Origin: Rutidosis leptorrhynchoides
Lineage: Eukaryota > Streptophyta > Magnoliopsida > Asterales > Asteraceae
Assembly: GCF_046630445.1 (NCBI RefSeq)
Contig: NC_092343.1
Location: 141,415,501-141,479,500, forward strand
Length of the DNA: 64,000 nucleotides
Direction of reading: 5' to 3'
The notes under the pieces were generated by a model. It did not search any database, had not been told where the DNA came from, and saw only the letters and a program-made list of their open reading frames with translations. The position numbers were made by a program, and so were the translations under genes. Below, one piece after another: positions 12,437 through 23,362 of the stretch; the stretch's first letter is position 1, and each line of letters opens with the position of its first letter.

Positions 12437-13624
12437 TTAGTCTTCGGGTGCTATTGGAATTTGAAAATATCCGGAAAATCTATCAAGAAAACAATAGTAA
12501 CTATTTCTGGCTAATCTTTCCAACATTTGATCAATAAAAGGTAAGGGAAAGTGATCTTTTCTGGTGGCGTCATTTAATTTTCTATAATCAATACAAACAC
12601 GCCATCCTGTTACAGTCCTAGTAGGAATAAGCTCATTTTTCTCATTTGTGATGACAGCCATACCACCCTTCTTAGGTACGCATTGAACTGAGCTTACCCA
12701 TGGACTATCAGAAATTGGATAAATTAAACCTGCATCTAGCAGTTTAATAATTTCTTTCTTAACAACATCTTGCATATTAGGACTTAGTCTTCGTTGGCGT
12801 TGCACATACGTTTTATGACCTTCTTCCATAAGGATTTTATGTGTGCAATACGAAGGACTTATTCCTTTAATATTATGAATCTTCCATGCAATAGCTGGTT
12901 TATGAGCTTTTAACACAGAAATGAGTTGAGATTTTTCATTTTCAGTAAGAGAAGACGTTATTATTACAGGTAATTCAGATTCACCATGTAAATAAGCATA
13001 TTCCAAATGGTTTGAAAGTGGCTTTAACTCTAATGTCGGTGGTTCTTCTATCGATGATTTGTATCGATATCTGTCTTCTTCTTTTAGCATTTGAATTTCT
13101 TCTGTTGTTGGTTCATATCCATTAGCCATTAGTGTAGCTAACATTTCAGCTTCATCAATTGGTTCAGTTCCTTCTCCTAAAGAACATTCTCCTGTTCCTT
13201 GTAATTCTGGAAATTCTTCTAACAATTCTGCATGTGAATCTATAGTTTGAATATAATAGCATGTATCATCTGCAGATTGCGGTTGTTGCATAGCTCTATC
13301 AACTGAAAAGGTAACACTCTCGTCCTCTATACTTAGGGTCAGTTTCTTACCGAACACGTCTATCATTGCTTTAGCCGTGTTTAAGAATGGTCTTCCTAAT
13401 ATGAGAGGAACTTGAGAATCTTCTTCCATGTCCAGAACAACAAAATCTACTAGAAATACTAAAGTACCAACTTTAACTAGCATGTTCTCTATTATCCCTC
13501 TAGGATATTTTATTGATCGATCGGCTAGTTGTATACTTATTCGTGTTGGTTTTAATTCTCCAAGGTCTAGTTTAGTGTATAGTGAATACGGCATTAAATT
13601 TATACTAGCACCTAAGTCTGCCAA
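12437..13624 (-). pseudogene. Protease and RT N-terminal half of element A
   Basis: Opens with the aspartic protease motif ALADLGASINLMPYSLY (DLGA in place of DSGA, as is usual in Athila/Tat elements) and the second protease box ILGRPFLNTAKAMIDV. RT begins near YVQRQRRLSPNMQDVV and includes the VCIDYRKLNDATRKDHFPLPFIDQML block. It ends at a TAA at 12437 where B has CAA (EDQEKTTF). It is in the same frame as the segments on both sides, so it is one polyprotein interrupted by point stops. Confidence 0.9.
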
Positions 13625-13654
13625 TGCTTCTATTGAACTAAGACTACCCAGAAA

Positions 13655-14593
13655 TCATGGAATTGTGAAACTTCCAGGATCTGATAATTTTTCTGGTATC
13701 TTATTCAACAGCACTGCTGAACAATTTGCATTCATAGTAACAGCCGAGAGTTCTTCCATTTTCTTTCTATTTGTGATTAGATCTTTCAGAAATTTAGCAT
13801 ATCTAGGTATTCCTGAAATTACATCAATGAAAGGAAGATTTACATTTATCTGTTTAAACATATCCAAGAATTTGGATTGCTCGGCTTCAAGTTTTTCTTT
13901 TTTCATTTTACTCGGGTAAGGAAGTGGTGGTTGGTATGGTTTAACATAAGGTTTTGCCTTAACTGTGTTATCTTCATTAACCTTTTCAACTACCGGTTCT
14001 TTTTCCTTATCTTGTTCAGGTTGTGGTTCTTGTGGAGTAGGAATAGCTTCATCAGAAATTACAGGTATTTCAGGTGGTTTAAGTGTAATACCACTTCTTG
14101 TGGTAATAACTTTAGCTGTTTCATTCCGGGAGTTAGCATTTGTATCACTAGGTAAACTTCCCGGTTTTCTTTCACCTATTAACCTTGCTAGGTTACTTAC
14201 TTCTTGTTCCAAATTTTGAATAGAAGCTTGTTGATTTCTAAATGCTTGAGCATTTTGTTCATTGGTTTGTTTCTGAGACGTGAAAAACTGCGTTTGAGTT
14301 TCAACTAGCTTCGTCATCATATCTTCTAAATTTGGCTTTTTATCATCGGTTTGTGGTGGTTTGTTTTGAAAATTAGGTCTTTGTTGGTTGTAAGTATTAT
14401 TGGATACTTGTTGATTGCTAGGACCTTGTTGGTTGTTGTCTGGAACATTTTGGTTATAATTCTGGTTTTGATTGTAAATCGGTCTTGGCGGTTGATAATT
14501 ATTCTGATAATTATTTCCAGGCCTTTGGTTTATGTATGAAATATTCTCTCTTTGTTCCATTGTTAGCTCAATACTAAGACAATCTTTTGTCAA
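13655..14593 (-). pseudogene. Gag C-terminal, Asn/Gln-rich segment of element A
   Basis: Follows the zinc-knuckle remnant and reads as a hydrophilic linker (YNQNQNYNQNVPDNNQQ) with a predicted coiled stretch (FRNQQASIQNLEQEVSNLARLI), leading to the region before protease. It ends at a TGA at 13655 where B has a cysteine codon (TIPCFLGS). The knuckle at its start reads CE-stop-CGGAHLTKDC; B has CEQCGGPHLTKDC. Confidence 0.85.
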
Positions 14594-14642
14594 ATGTGCT
14601 CCTCCACACTACTCACAACTAATTCGTATTGAGTGTATATCT

Positions 14643-15701
14643 TTAGTCATCTTTTCGTCTCTCGACAGCATCTATCTTTGCAGAAATGGAATCTAAGTCA
14701 TGACTAGAATCGGCTCTAGCTACTTTAGATGATCTAACGATATCTTTTTCTTGGTGCCACTCATGTGAGTGGGAAGCAGTGTTATCAATAATTTTGTAAG
14801 CATCAGTTTCGGTTTTCTTCATAATAGAACCACCAGCTGCTATATCGATGTCTTTCCTTGTAGTGATGTCGCATCCTTGGTAGAATATTTGTACTATTTG
14901 ACAAGTGTCTAAACCATGTTGCGGACATCCTCTTAATAACTTTCCAAATCTTGTCCATGCCTCATATAGAGTTTCATTTGGCTTTTGTGTGAACGTAACA
15001 ATTTTTCCTTGAAGTCTTACGGCTTTAGATGCCGGAAAGAATTGTTTAAGAAATTTTTCAACTAAAACGTCCCATGTATCAATCGCCCCTTCAGGTAACG
15101 ATTCCAACCAATCTTTGACTTCTCCCTTTAAAGTCCAGGGAAATAACATGAGATATATCTGTTCATCCTCAACTTCTCGGATTTTAAATAGTGTGCAGAT
15201 CCTATTAAAGGTACGAAGATGTTCATTTAGATCTTCCTTCGGCGCACCACTAAATTGGCATTGATTAGTCACCGTGTGTAGAATTTGTCCTTTGATTTCA
15301 TAATCTGGCGCATTAATGTCTGGATGAGTAATTGCGTGACCTTGACCAGTGCGTTTAGCTCTCATTCGGTCTTCCATACTTAGAGGTTCCAGATTCTCCA
15401 TAATTGAATTTGTTGAATCTGAATCACTAGAGGATTCTGATTTAATGGTTCGTTCTTCAACAATCTCTGTTTGAATGATTGGTGGTTCCGGAGGAAAAAT
15501 TAATGGTTCAGGATCTATGAATTGTCCCTGAATATTCTCCGGATTCTCAATTGTGAGGTCGGGTTCAAAAAATGGATTATCGAAAATTTGAATTGGAGTA
15601 CTTGGTCAACTGGATGATGATTCTAAAGAAAAATCAACGGCGGTAATATTAGCTAGATGTCTTGATCGAGTTACAGGTGTTGAACGTCTTGCTCGGTGCA
15701 T
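14643..15701 (-). pseudogene. Gag N-terminal domain of element A
   Basis: Retrotransposon gag protein (PF03732-type core). From the ATG at 15701 the frame reads MHRARRSTPVTRSRHLANI and has one in-frame TGA at 15608-15606. It then stays open from an acidic linker into MENLEPLSMEDRMRAKR (15401) and the capsid-like core CQFSGAPKEDLNEHLRTF .. DWLESLPEGAIDTWDVL .. KLLRGCPQHGL. At about 14653 a 5-base deletion relative to B shifts the frame just before the zinc knuckle. It would have formed the virus-like particle of the element. Confidence 0.88.
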
Positions 15702-17301
15702 TCACTGAATATCCTATTAGTTTTTAAAAGGAAAGAAAAATTATATAAGTTATCCAATTAATAGACTTTTCTGATTTTGCCCACGTTTCGAATAGCCAAA
15801 AGATGCAGCAGAGGGGCAGGATTTGTTTGGTCTCAATATAATTGAGTACTGTTTGGCTCCAATAACCCGGTCCACGTACAAATCCAACTATTACTACGAA
15901 CCAGAAAATTTTGATGTCTATTAATTTAACCACTTAGAATAAATTTTCGTAATTTTAAGAAATTTAGATAAGAAGTAGAATAAAAATCTATGTCCTAAAA
16001 CTACAATGGCGAGAAATAAGAAAGAAAAAGAGCGCGTCAAAAAAGGTCGAAAAAGAAAAGGGTTGAAAAATAAAAGGCGTCGAAAAAATAAGAAAGAAAA
16101 AGAGTGACTTATAAAACTTTAAAAACACTTGACTAACCCATCCTTATTACTATCACTAACTTAAAATTAAAATTGCAAATTGAGATTACTAATTGGAGTG
16201 ATAATTGATACATAGGTAAAAGGCGTCGAAAAATAAAAATAAGAAAGTAGCGCGTCTAAACTTAAAAAGGAACTAAAAACTAAGAATTAAAAGTTGCGTC
16301 TAAAAATATTAAAGCTTACAAGTAAAACTATATCCCAAATGGCAATAACTTAAAAAGGTACTAAAATTTAAAAAGGCGTCACAAAATTCTAAAGCACCTA
16401 AATCTTAGTCTAAAGAAAAAGCACTTAAGGGATTTTACGGCAAAGCCTAAAAATCTATAAATAAAAATAATAAGCTACGGCAAAACTAAACTTAACACTA
16501 GCTACGAACGATAAATATACAATATTACAATTAAACGATTAAAAAGTTACGAAATATAAAAATATATAAAAAGTGATAAATTTATTTATTTTTATAAAAA
16601 TATGATTTTTATATTTATTATTTTATAAAAGTATTAATTTTTATATATTTAAAACTAATTAAAACTTTTAATATTACAATTAATTAAAACTTAAACTAAA
16701 TACTATTTTAATTAAAACCTAAATACTAAGTAATTAATAATAATAATAAATACTTCGTAATAAATGTGTTTTAGGGTTTCTGTCGGTGTCAGCGTGGCTC
16801 CGCGAGTCGCGGTACACCTGGAAACAAACTCCGCGAGTCGCGGGGTTTGTAAATTCAAAGGTGTATCAGGTTTAAATTCGACAGTTTCAGTTTTTTTTAT
16901 ATTTTATTTTCTATTTTTAATTTAATTAAAATATTTATATAAATTAAATAAAAGTTATATTTTAAAAACTAAAATAGAAATAAAATACTTTATAATTTTA
17001 TAAAAATCTTAAAAATAAATTTATATATTTATTATTTTTTTTGATTTTTTTTTTATGTTTTAAATAAAAACAAAATATTTAAATAAAAGTTATATTTTTA
17101 TAAAATAAAAATAAAGAAACTTTATAAAACTTAAATATTTAACAAACTCTTAAAAATATTTATATTTTTGTTTTCTTTTTATGTTTTCGAATATTTAAAA
17201 CGTATTTTTACAAAAGCGTATTTTTTATAAAAGTAAACTAAAAATAAATTTTTTTTTTATATATATAGCGTTGTGCTTCCGGCTTTTAAGCTGAAATTGT
17301 T
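15702..17301 (-). other. 5' untranslated leader of element A
   Basis: AT-rich, no gene seen. It contains a pair of the CpG-rich motifs at 16798-16812 and 16829-16843. The leader is long (about 1.6 kb), as is common in Athila/Tat elements. Confidence 0.6.
16798..16843. repeat. Paired CpG-rich palindromic motif in element A leader
   Basis: CTCCGCGAGTCGCGG at 16798-16812 and again at 16829-16843, separated by 16 bases, in otherwise AT-rich sequence. Confidence 0.9.
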
Positions 17302-17318
17302 CCCCGGCAGCGGCGCCA
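17302..17318 (-). other. Primer-binding site of element A (tRNA-Asp type)
   Basis: The minus strand reads TGGCGCCGCTGCCGGGG, 8 bases downstream of the 5' LTR. This matches the complement of the 3' end of plant tRNA-Asp(GTC), ..CCCCGGCAACGGCGCCA, at 16 of 17 positions. tRNA-Asp priming is known for Athila-type elements. Confidence 0.85.
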
Positions 17319-17326
17319 AAAATACT

Positions 17327-19317
17327 TGATGTCAAAGCAGAGTGGTATAAAATACTATTAAATTTTACAACGAAATACTATTAAATACGATACAATTTTA
17401 CACAAGATATTTATTTATTTATAGAATGGATATACCTAAACCTTGCTACAACACTTATAGGCAGTGTACCTAATCGTACAGTAGTGTAGTTTTTAGTAAG
17501 TCCGGTTCGTTCCACAGGGAAAAATCTTTAAACAAAGCTTAACGCTATATTAGTTTTATTTTATAAAAATACAAATATATATATATAAGTAATATTATTA
17601 TTATAAAGGGGTTTTTACCGTTTAATGACCGGTTTGTCGATTTTAAAACTTTAGTCGCAGTTAAAACCTATTGTAAAATATTAAAAATATAAAAGACTTA
17701 ATTTAAAACGTAAAGTAAAAACGATAATGAAATTGCGATAAATAAAAGTGCGATGAAATAAAATACAATAATTAAAAAGTACGATAATTAAAAGTGCAAT
17801 TAAATACAATAACAATAAATAAAAGTGCGATAATTAAAAGTGCAATTAAATATAAAATAAAGGAAATTAAATATGAAATAAAAGAATTATGCTTATTTAA
17901 ACTTCCATAATCATGATGTTTGACGTGTTGATTTTAGTTTTATGACCATGGGTTAATTGTCCTTTGTCCTGGATTATTTAATATGTCTGTCTGGTTTTTG
18001 TCCATAACAGTCCATTAGTCATAAATATAAAGTGCGAGTATCCTCGTCAAATTATCCTTATACCCGAAGTTAAATATTCCAACTAATTGGGGACTTAAAC
18101 TGTAACAAGGTTTTAATACTTTGTTTAATAATTACACCAGGTTATCGACTGCGTGTAACCCAAGGTTTTAATACTTTGTTAACAATTACGCCAAGTGTCC
18201 TTGTACATAATTTCACCCCTATTTTAATAATTCCATAGACTATTAATCCATTCCCGTGTCCGGTTAAATGAACGATTATTCATACATATAAATACCCCGC
18301 CCATCGTGTCCGATCGAGTGTATATGGTTATTTATGGGTACGTCCAATTGTAAATCTTTATATTAAAATTAACAAACTATCATTTAGTTAAACAAATATA
18401 AAGCCCATTAATAGCCCATAGTCTAATTTCCACAAGTTTCGTTCTTTTGTCCAAACCCCAATTATGGTACAAAGCCCAATTACCCAATTTTAGTAATTAG
18501 CCCAACATCATGATTACTTCGTTTTAAATAAGCATAATAATAACTTAGCTACGAGACATTAAATTAAAAAGGTTGAACATAACTTACAATGATTAAAAAT
18601 AGCGTAGCGTTACACAGACAGAATTTCGACATACACCCTTACAACATTCGCTAACATACCCTTATTATTAGGATTTAAAATTAAAATTAAAATTAAAATA
18701 TTATATATATATACATTTACATATAGATAGAGAGATTGATATATGGATATATAAAATGTCGAATTGCGCTGGCTTTTATAGGCATTTTTGTCCAGGGAAG
18801 CTCCGCGAGTCGCGGCATTTTTCTTCTTCAAACTCCGCAACTCGCGGAGTTTGCTTTTACAGCTCACACAAGTTTGGATCTTCTTTGCCGACGGTTTTAA
18901 TATATAAATATAATTTAAATATTATTTATATAATTAATTATATATTATATTATATTTATATACATAGTTAACTTGTAATTTTTAGTCCGTTGCGTCGAGC
19001 GTTGAGAGTTGACTCTGGTCCCGGTTCCGGATTTTCGAACGTCCTTGCGTACAATTTAATATCTTGTACTTTACGTTTTGAATCTTGTACTCTTGTAATT
19101 TTGAGACGTTTATTATCAATAATTGGAACCTCTTTGATTATATTTTGTACTTTTGAGCTTTTTGGTCGTTTGCGTCTTCAATTCGTCGAATCTGTCTTTT
19201 GTCTTCACCTTTTATTATTTAAACGAATATCACTTGTAAACAGAACAGTTGCAACTAAAAGCTTGTCTTTCTTGAGGAATAATGCTATGAAATATATGTT
19301 CGTTTTTAGCATTATCA
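17327..19317 (-). repeat. 5' LTR of element A
   Basis: 1991 bp, TGATG..TATCA on the plus strand, paired with 2191-4265. It includes the CpG-rich motif pair at 18801-18815 and 18832-18850. It would contain the promoter for minus-strand transcription; I could not place a convincing TATA box among the many AT runs. Confidence 0.95.
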
Positions 19318-19322
19318 AAGGT
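19318..19322. repeat. Target-site duplication of element A, right copy
   Basis: AAGGT, identical to 2186-2190. Confidence 0.95.
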
Positions 19323-20133
19323 TATAGTATAACAACTCTTATGATGATCGATTGGGTTATAGGGTGGTGTTGTATGCTTCAAAGTGTTTATTTTGAAGGT
19401 GACGGTTAAAAAAAATGGGTTTCTTGTGACGTTAATAGCTAGTAGAATAGGAACGTTAACGTGATAGTAAAGTGGTGGATGGTTGGTTAAGGTCGATGGT
19501 AATTGAATTTAATAGGTTCACAATTGTGAGGTTTAAGATGGGAGTGGTAGTGGTGGTTTATGGGATGTCGTGAAGGTGTTTTGCAAACAGACAACGAAGA
19601 TGCAAAAATAAAAAGGGTTTGAAGATGGGGTAAGTATTATGTGTATGTATCTTAATTTTTCTCCCTACTCATTATCAATTGCAACAATGTATATATATAA
19701 TATGTTAATTAACAATTACTACATCATTAAGATTTGATCGTCATTTGTTTTGTAGTGATTGAATTCTACGTCTAGTAGAATGCAGTCGACAAGCATAATT
19801 TAAGGTCAAGGAATAAATAAAAGTAATGGCAGCAATGGGTAACAAACTTTGTTTGGTAATAGAGTTGAAGTTGACAGATAACAAATTAGAGATAGGAAGA
19901 ATCACGCAGACAAGAGGAAAAAGATAAAAGAAGGAGTCGATGGGTAACAGAACTTTGTTCTATACTGTAATGGATTCCAGTTTGTAATCAGACAAGAGAT
20001 AGGGAAACAAATTAAATACTCTTTTGATTGCTACGTAAAGCAGATTCAGATTCTAAAGCAGATCATGAAATAACCTAGGATGTGGATGTTAAACAGAATA
20101 CAGATGTATTTATATTTATTTATGTATATATCC

Positions 20134-20193
<60 letters not shown>

Positions 20194-20768
20194 ATATTTG
20201 TATATTTAATTATATATATATAAATCTGTATATACTCGTAATAATATATCTGTGTATATCTGTTTATCGGTATATTTGTATATATAATTATTTCTGTATT
20301 TTACATATTAAGGAAACATAATATTATTAATAATACAAACATTAATATTTAACATTGGTATTAATTTTAATAATAATAACAAAACTTAGTAATAATAATA
20401 GAGATAATAATAATAATATTAATAATATTAATATCATAATAATACTAATAAGAATAATGATAATAACAATTTTAAATAACATGATAATTTTAGTAATCAT
20501 GTTAATAATAATACTTTTAATAATCCTAATAATAATTAAGTTTATAATTTACTAATATAATGATACTAATAAATATAACAATAATGTTAATATTAACATT
20601 TATCTTTAATAATAATAAAAATAATAATAATAATATTAATAACTATATTTTTTTAACTTGTAATTATTTTTACAATTTATTAATTGTATCATATTTACTT
20701 ATTACATAATATATTAAATCTTTAATATTTATTAATTATGATATCTATAGTATTACTTATGTATAGAA

Positions 20769-20843
<75 letters not shown>

Positions 20844-21025
20844 TTATTTAAAAATAATTGTTCGTGAATCGTCAGGAATAGTCGATCTTAACTGAATCCA
20901 TATAAACAGTTCAAATATTTTGAGACTCAATCTATCAGACTTTGCTTATCATGTCAAGGATATTAAATCGTATCGAAAGTTTGATTTAAAATTGGTCGAA
21001 ATTTTCCGAGTCGTCACACCATCTC
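19323..21025 (-). mobile_element. Right part of the Tekay-like LTR (element C)
   Basis: Continuation of the LTR interrupted by A. No gene is seen. Near its end, 'gttcgtgaatc' and the following layout match the terminal part of the D LTR (about 28288-28457). The LTR closes with attttccgagtcgtcaca, directly against gag sequence of element B. Long (TA)n arrays lie at about 20138-20191 and 20772-20837, and AAT-rich DNA at 20340-20640. Confidence 0.6.
20772..20837. repeat. (TA)n microsatellite
   Basis: Pure dinucleotide array inside the C LTR; a similar one is at 20138-20191. Confidence 0.95.
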
Positions 21026-22172
21026 TGCAAAGATAGATGCTGTCGAGAGACGAATGGAAAAGATGACTAAAGATATTCACTCAATACGAATTAGTTGTGA
21101 GCAGTGTGGAGGACCACATTTGACAAAAGATTGTCTCAGTATTGAACTAACAATGGAACAAAGAGAGAATGTTTCATACATAAACCAAAGGCCTGGAAAT
21201 AATTATCAGAATAATTATCAACCGCCAAGACCGATCTACAATCAAAACCAGAATTATAATCGAAATGTTCCATACAACAACCAACAAGGTCCTAGCAATC
21301 AACAAGTATCCAATAATACTTACAATCAGCAAAGACCTAATTTTCAAAATAAACCACCACAAACCGATGATAAAAATCCGAATTTAGAAGATATGATGTC
21401 GAAGCTAGTTGAATCTCAAACACAGTTTTTCACATCTCAGAATCAAACCAATGAACAAAATGCTCAAGCATTTAGAAATCAACAAGCTTCTATTCAAAAT
21501 CTGGAACAAGAAGTAAGCAACCTAGCAAGGTTGATAGGTGAAAGAAAACCGGAAAGTCTACCTAGTGATACAAATGCTAACCCCCGGAATGAAACAGCTA
21601 AAGCCATTACCACAAGAAGTGGTATCACACTTAAACCACCTGAAATACCTGTAATTTCTGATGATGCTATTCCTACTCCATAAGAACCACAACCTGAGCA
21701 AGATAAGGAAAAAGAACCGGTAGTTGAAAAGGTTAATGAAGATAACACAACTAAAGCTAAACCTTATGTTAAACCATACCAACCACCACTTCCTTACCCG
21801 AGTAAAATGAGAAAAGAGAGACTTGAAGCCGAGCAAACCAAATTTTTGGATATGTTTAAACAGATAAATGTAAATCTTCCTTTCATTGATGTAATTTCAG
21901 GAATGCCTAGATATGCTAAATTTCTGAAAGATCTAATCACAAATAGAAAGAAAATGGAAGAACTCTCGGCTGTCACTATGCATGCTAATTGTTCTGCAGT
22001 GCTGTTGAATAAGATACCAGAAAAACTATCTGATCTAGGAAGTTTCACGATTCCATGTTTTCTGGGTAGTCTTTGTTCAATAGAAGCATTGGCAGACTTA
22101 GGTGCTAGTATAAATTTAATGTCGTATTCACTATACACTAAACTCGACCTTGGAGAATTGAAACCAACATGA
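21026..22172 (+). pseudogene. Gag C-terminal half and protease start of element B
   Basis: Enters gag just before the zinc knuckle, which is intact here (CEQCGGPHLTKDC at about 21096). The Asn/Gln-rich linker (YNQNQNYNRNVPYNNQQ) and the linker to protease follow. An in-frame TAA at 21681 (CAA in A) and a TGA at 22170 (CGA in A) interrupt an otherwise single frame. The protease motif ADLGASINLM lies just before the second stop. Confidence 0.88.
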
Positions 22173-23362
22173 ATAAGCATACAACTAGCCGATCGATCAA
22201 TAAAATATCCTAGAGGGATAATGGAGAACATGCTAGTTAAAGTTGGTAATTTAGTATTTCCAGTAGATTTTGTTGTTCTGGACATGGAAGAAGATTCTCA
22301 AGTTCCTCTCATATTAGGAAGACCATTCTTAAACACGGCTAAAGCAATGATAGACGTGTTCGGTAAGAAATTGACCCTAAGTATAGAGGACGAGAGTGTT
22401 ACCTTTTCAGTTGATAGAGCAATGCAACAACCGCAATCTGTAGATGATACATGTTATTATATTCAAACTATAGATTCACATGCAGAATTGTTAGAAGAAT
22501 TTTCAAAATTACAAGGAACAGGAGAATGTTCTTTAGGAGAAGGAACTGAACCAATTGATAAAACTGAAATGTTAGCTACACTTATGGCTAATGGATATGA
22601 ACCAATAACAGAAGAAATTCAAATGCTAAAAGAAGAAGACGGATATCGATATAAATCATCGATAGAAGAACCACCGACATTAGAGTTAAAGCCACTTCCA
22701 AACCATTTGGAATATGCTTATTTACATGGTGAATCTGAATTACCTGTAATAATATCATCTTCTCTTACTGAAAATGAAAAATCTCAACTAATTTCTGTGT
22801 TAAAAGCTCATAAACCAGCTATTGCATGGAAGATTCATGATATTAAAGGAATAAGTCCTTCGTATTGCACACATAAAATCCTTATGGAATAAGGTCATAA
22901 AACATATGTGCAACGCCAACGAAGACTAAATCCTAATATGCAAGATGTTGTTAAGAAAAAATTATTAAACTGCTTGATGCAGGTTTAATCTATCCAATTT
23001 CTGATAGTCCATGGGTAAGCCCAGTTCAATGCGTGCCTAAGAAGGGTGGCATGACTGTCATCACAAATGAGAAAAATGAGCTTATTCCTACTAGGACTGT
23101 AACAGGATGGCGTGTATGTATTGATTATAGAAAATTAAATGACGCCACCAGAAAAGATCACTTTCCCTTACCTTTCATTGATCAAATGTTGGAAAGATTA
23201 GCCGGAAATAGTTACTATTGTTTTCTTGATGGTTTTTCTGGATATTTTCAAATTCCAATAGCACCCGAGGACCAAGAGAAAACCACGTTCACGTGCCCTT
23301 ATGGTACTTTTGCTTACAAACACATGCCGTTTGGACTTTGCAACCGATTTTTCACGACATGA
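22173..23362 (+). pseudogene. Protease and N-terminal RT of element B
   Basis: Continues in the same frame with the second protease box LILGRPFLNTAKAMIDV to a TAA at 22890 (GAA in A). A one-base deletion near 22960 (in the A-run after gttgttaag) shifts the frame. RT resumes with VCIDYRKLNDATRKDHFPLP and MPFGLCN up to about 23345. There, about 31 bases found in A are missing, removing the PATFQRCMM block and shifting the frame again. Confidence 0.88.

Larger units (their letters stand above)
2191..19317 (-). mobile_element. Element A: full-length Athila/Tat-type Gypsy retrotransposon
   Basis: A complete but inactive LTR retrotransposon read on the minus strand: LTR (17327-19317), primer-binding site, gag, protease, RT, RNase H, integrase, a CCHC ORF, a split ATHILA-like ORF, polypurine tract, LTR (2191-4265). 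Both LTRs start TGATG and end TATCA, and a perfect 5-bp TSD flanks them. By eye the two LTRs differ by roughly 27 substitutions over about 2 kb plus AT-repeat length, so the insertion is fairly recent. The coding part carries many stops and several frameshifts. A second copy of the family (element B) lies in the opposite orientation at 21026-43804. Confidence 0.95.

Noticed and set aside
12075-14219. Plus-strand ORFs over the gag-pol of A, and mirror ones over B
   Set aside because: Shadows of the real minus-strand (A) or plus-strand (B) coding frames.
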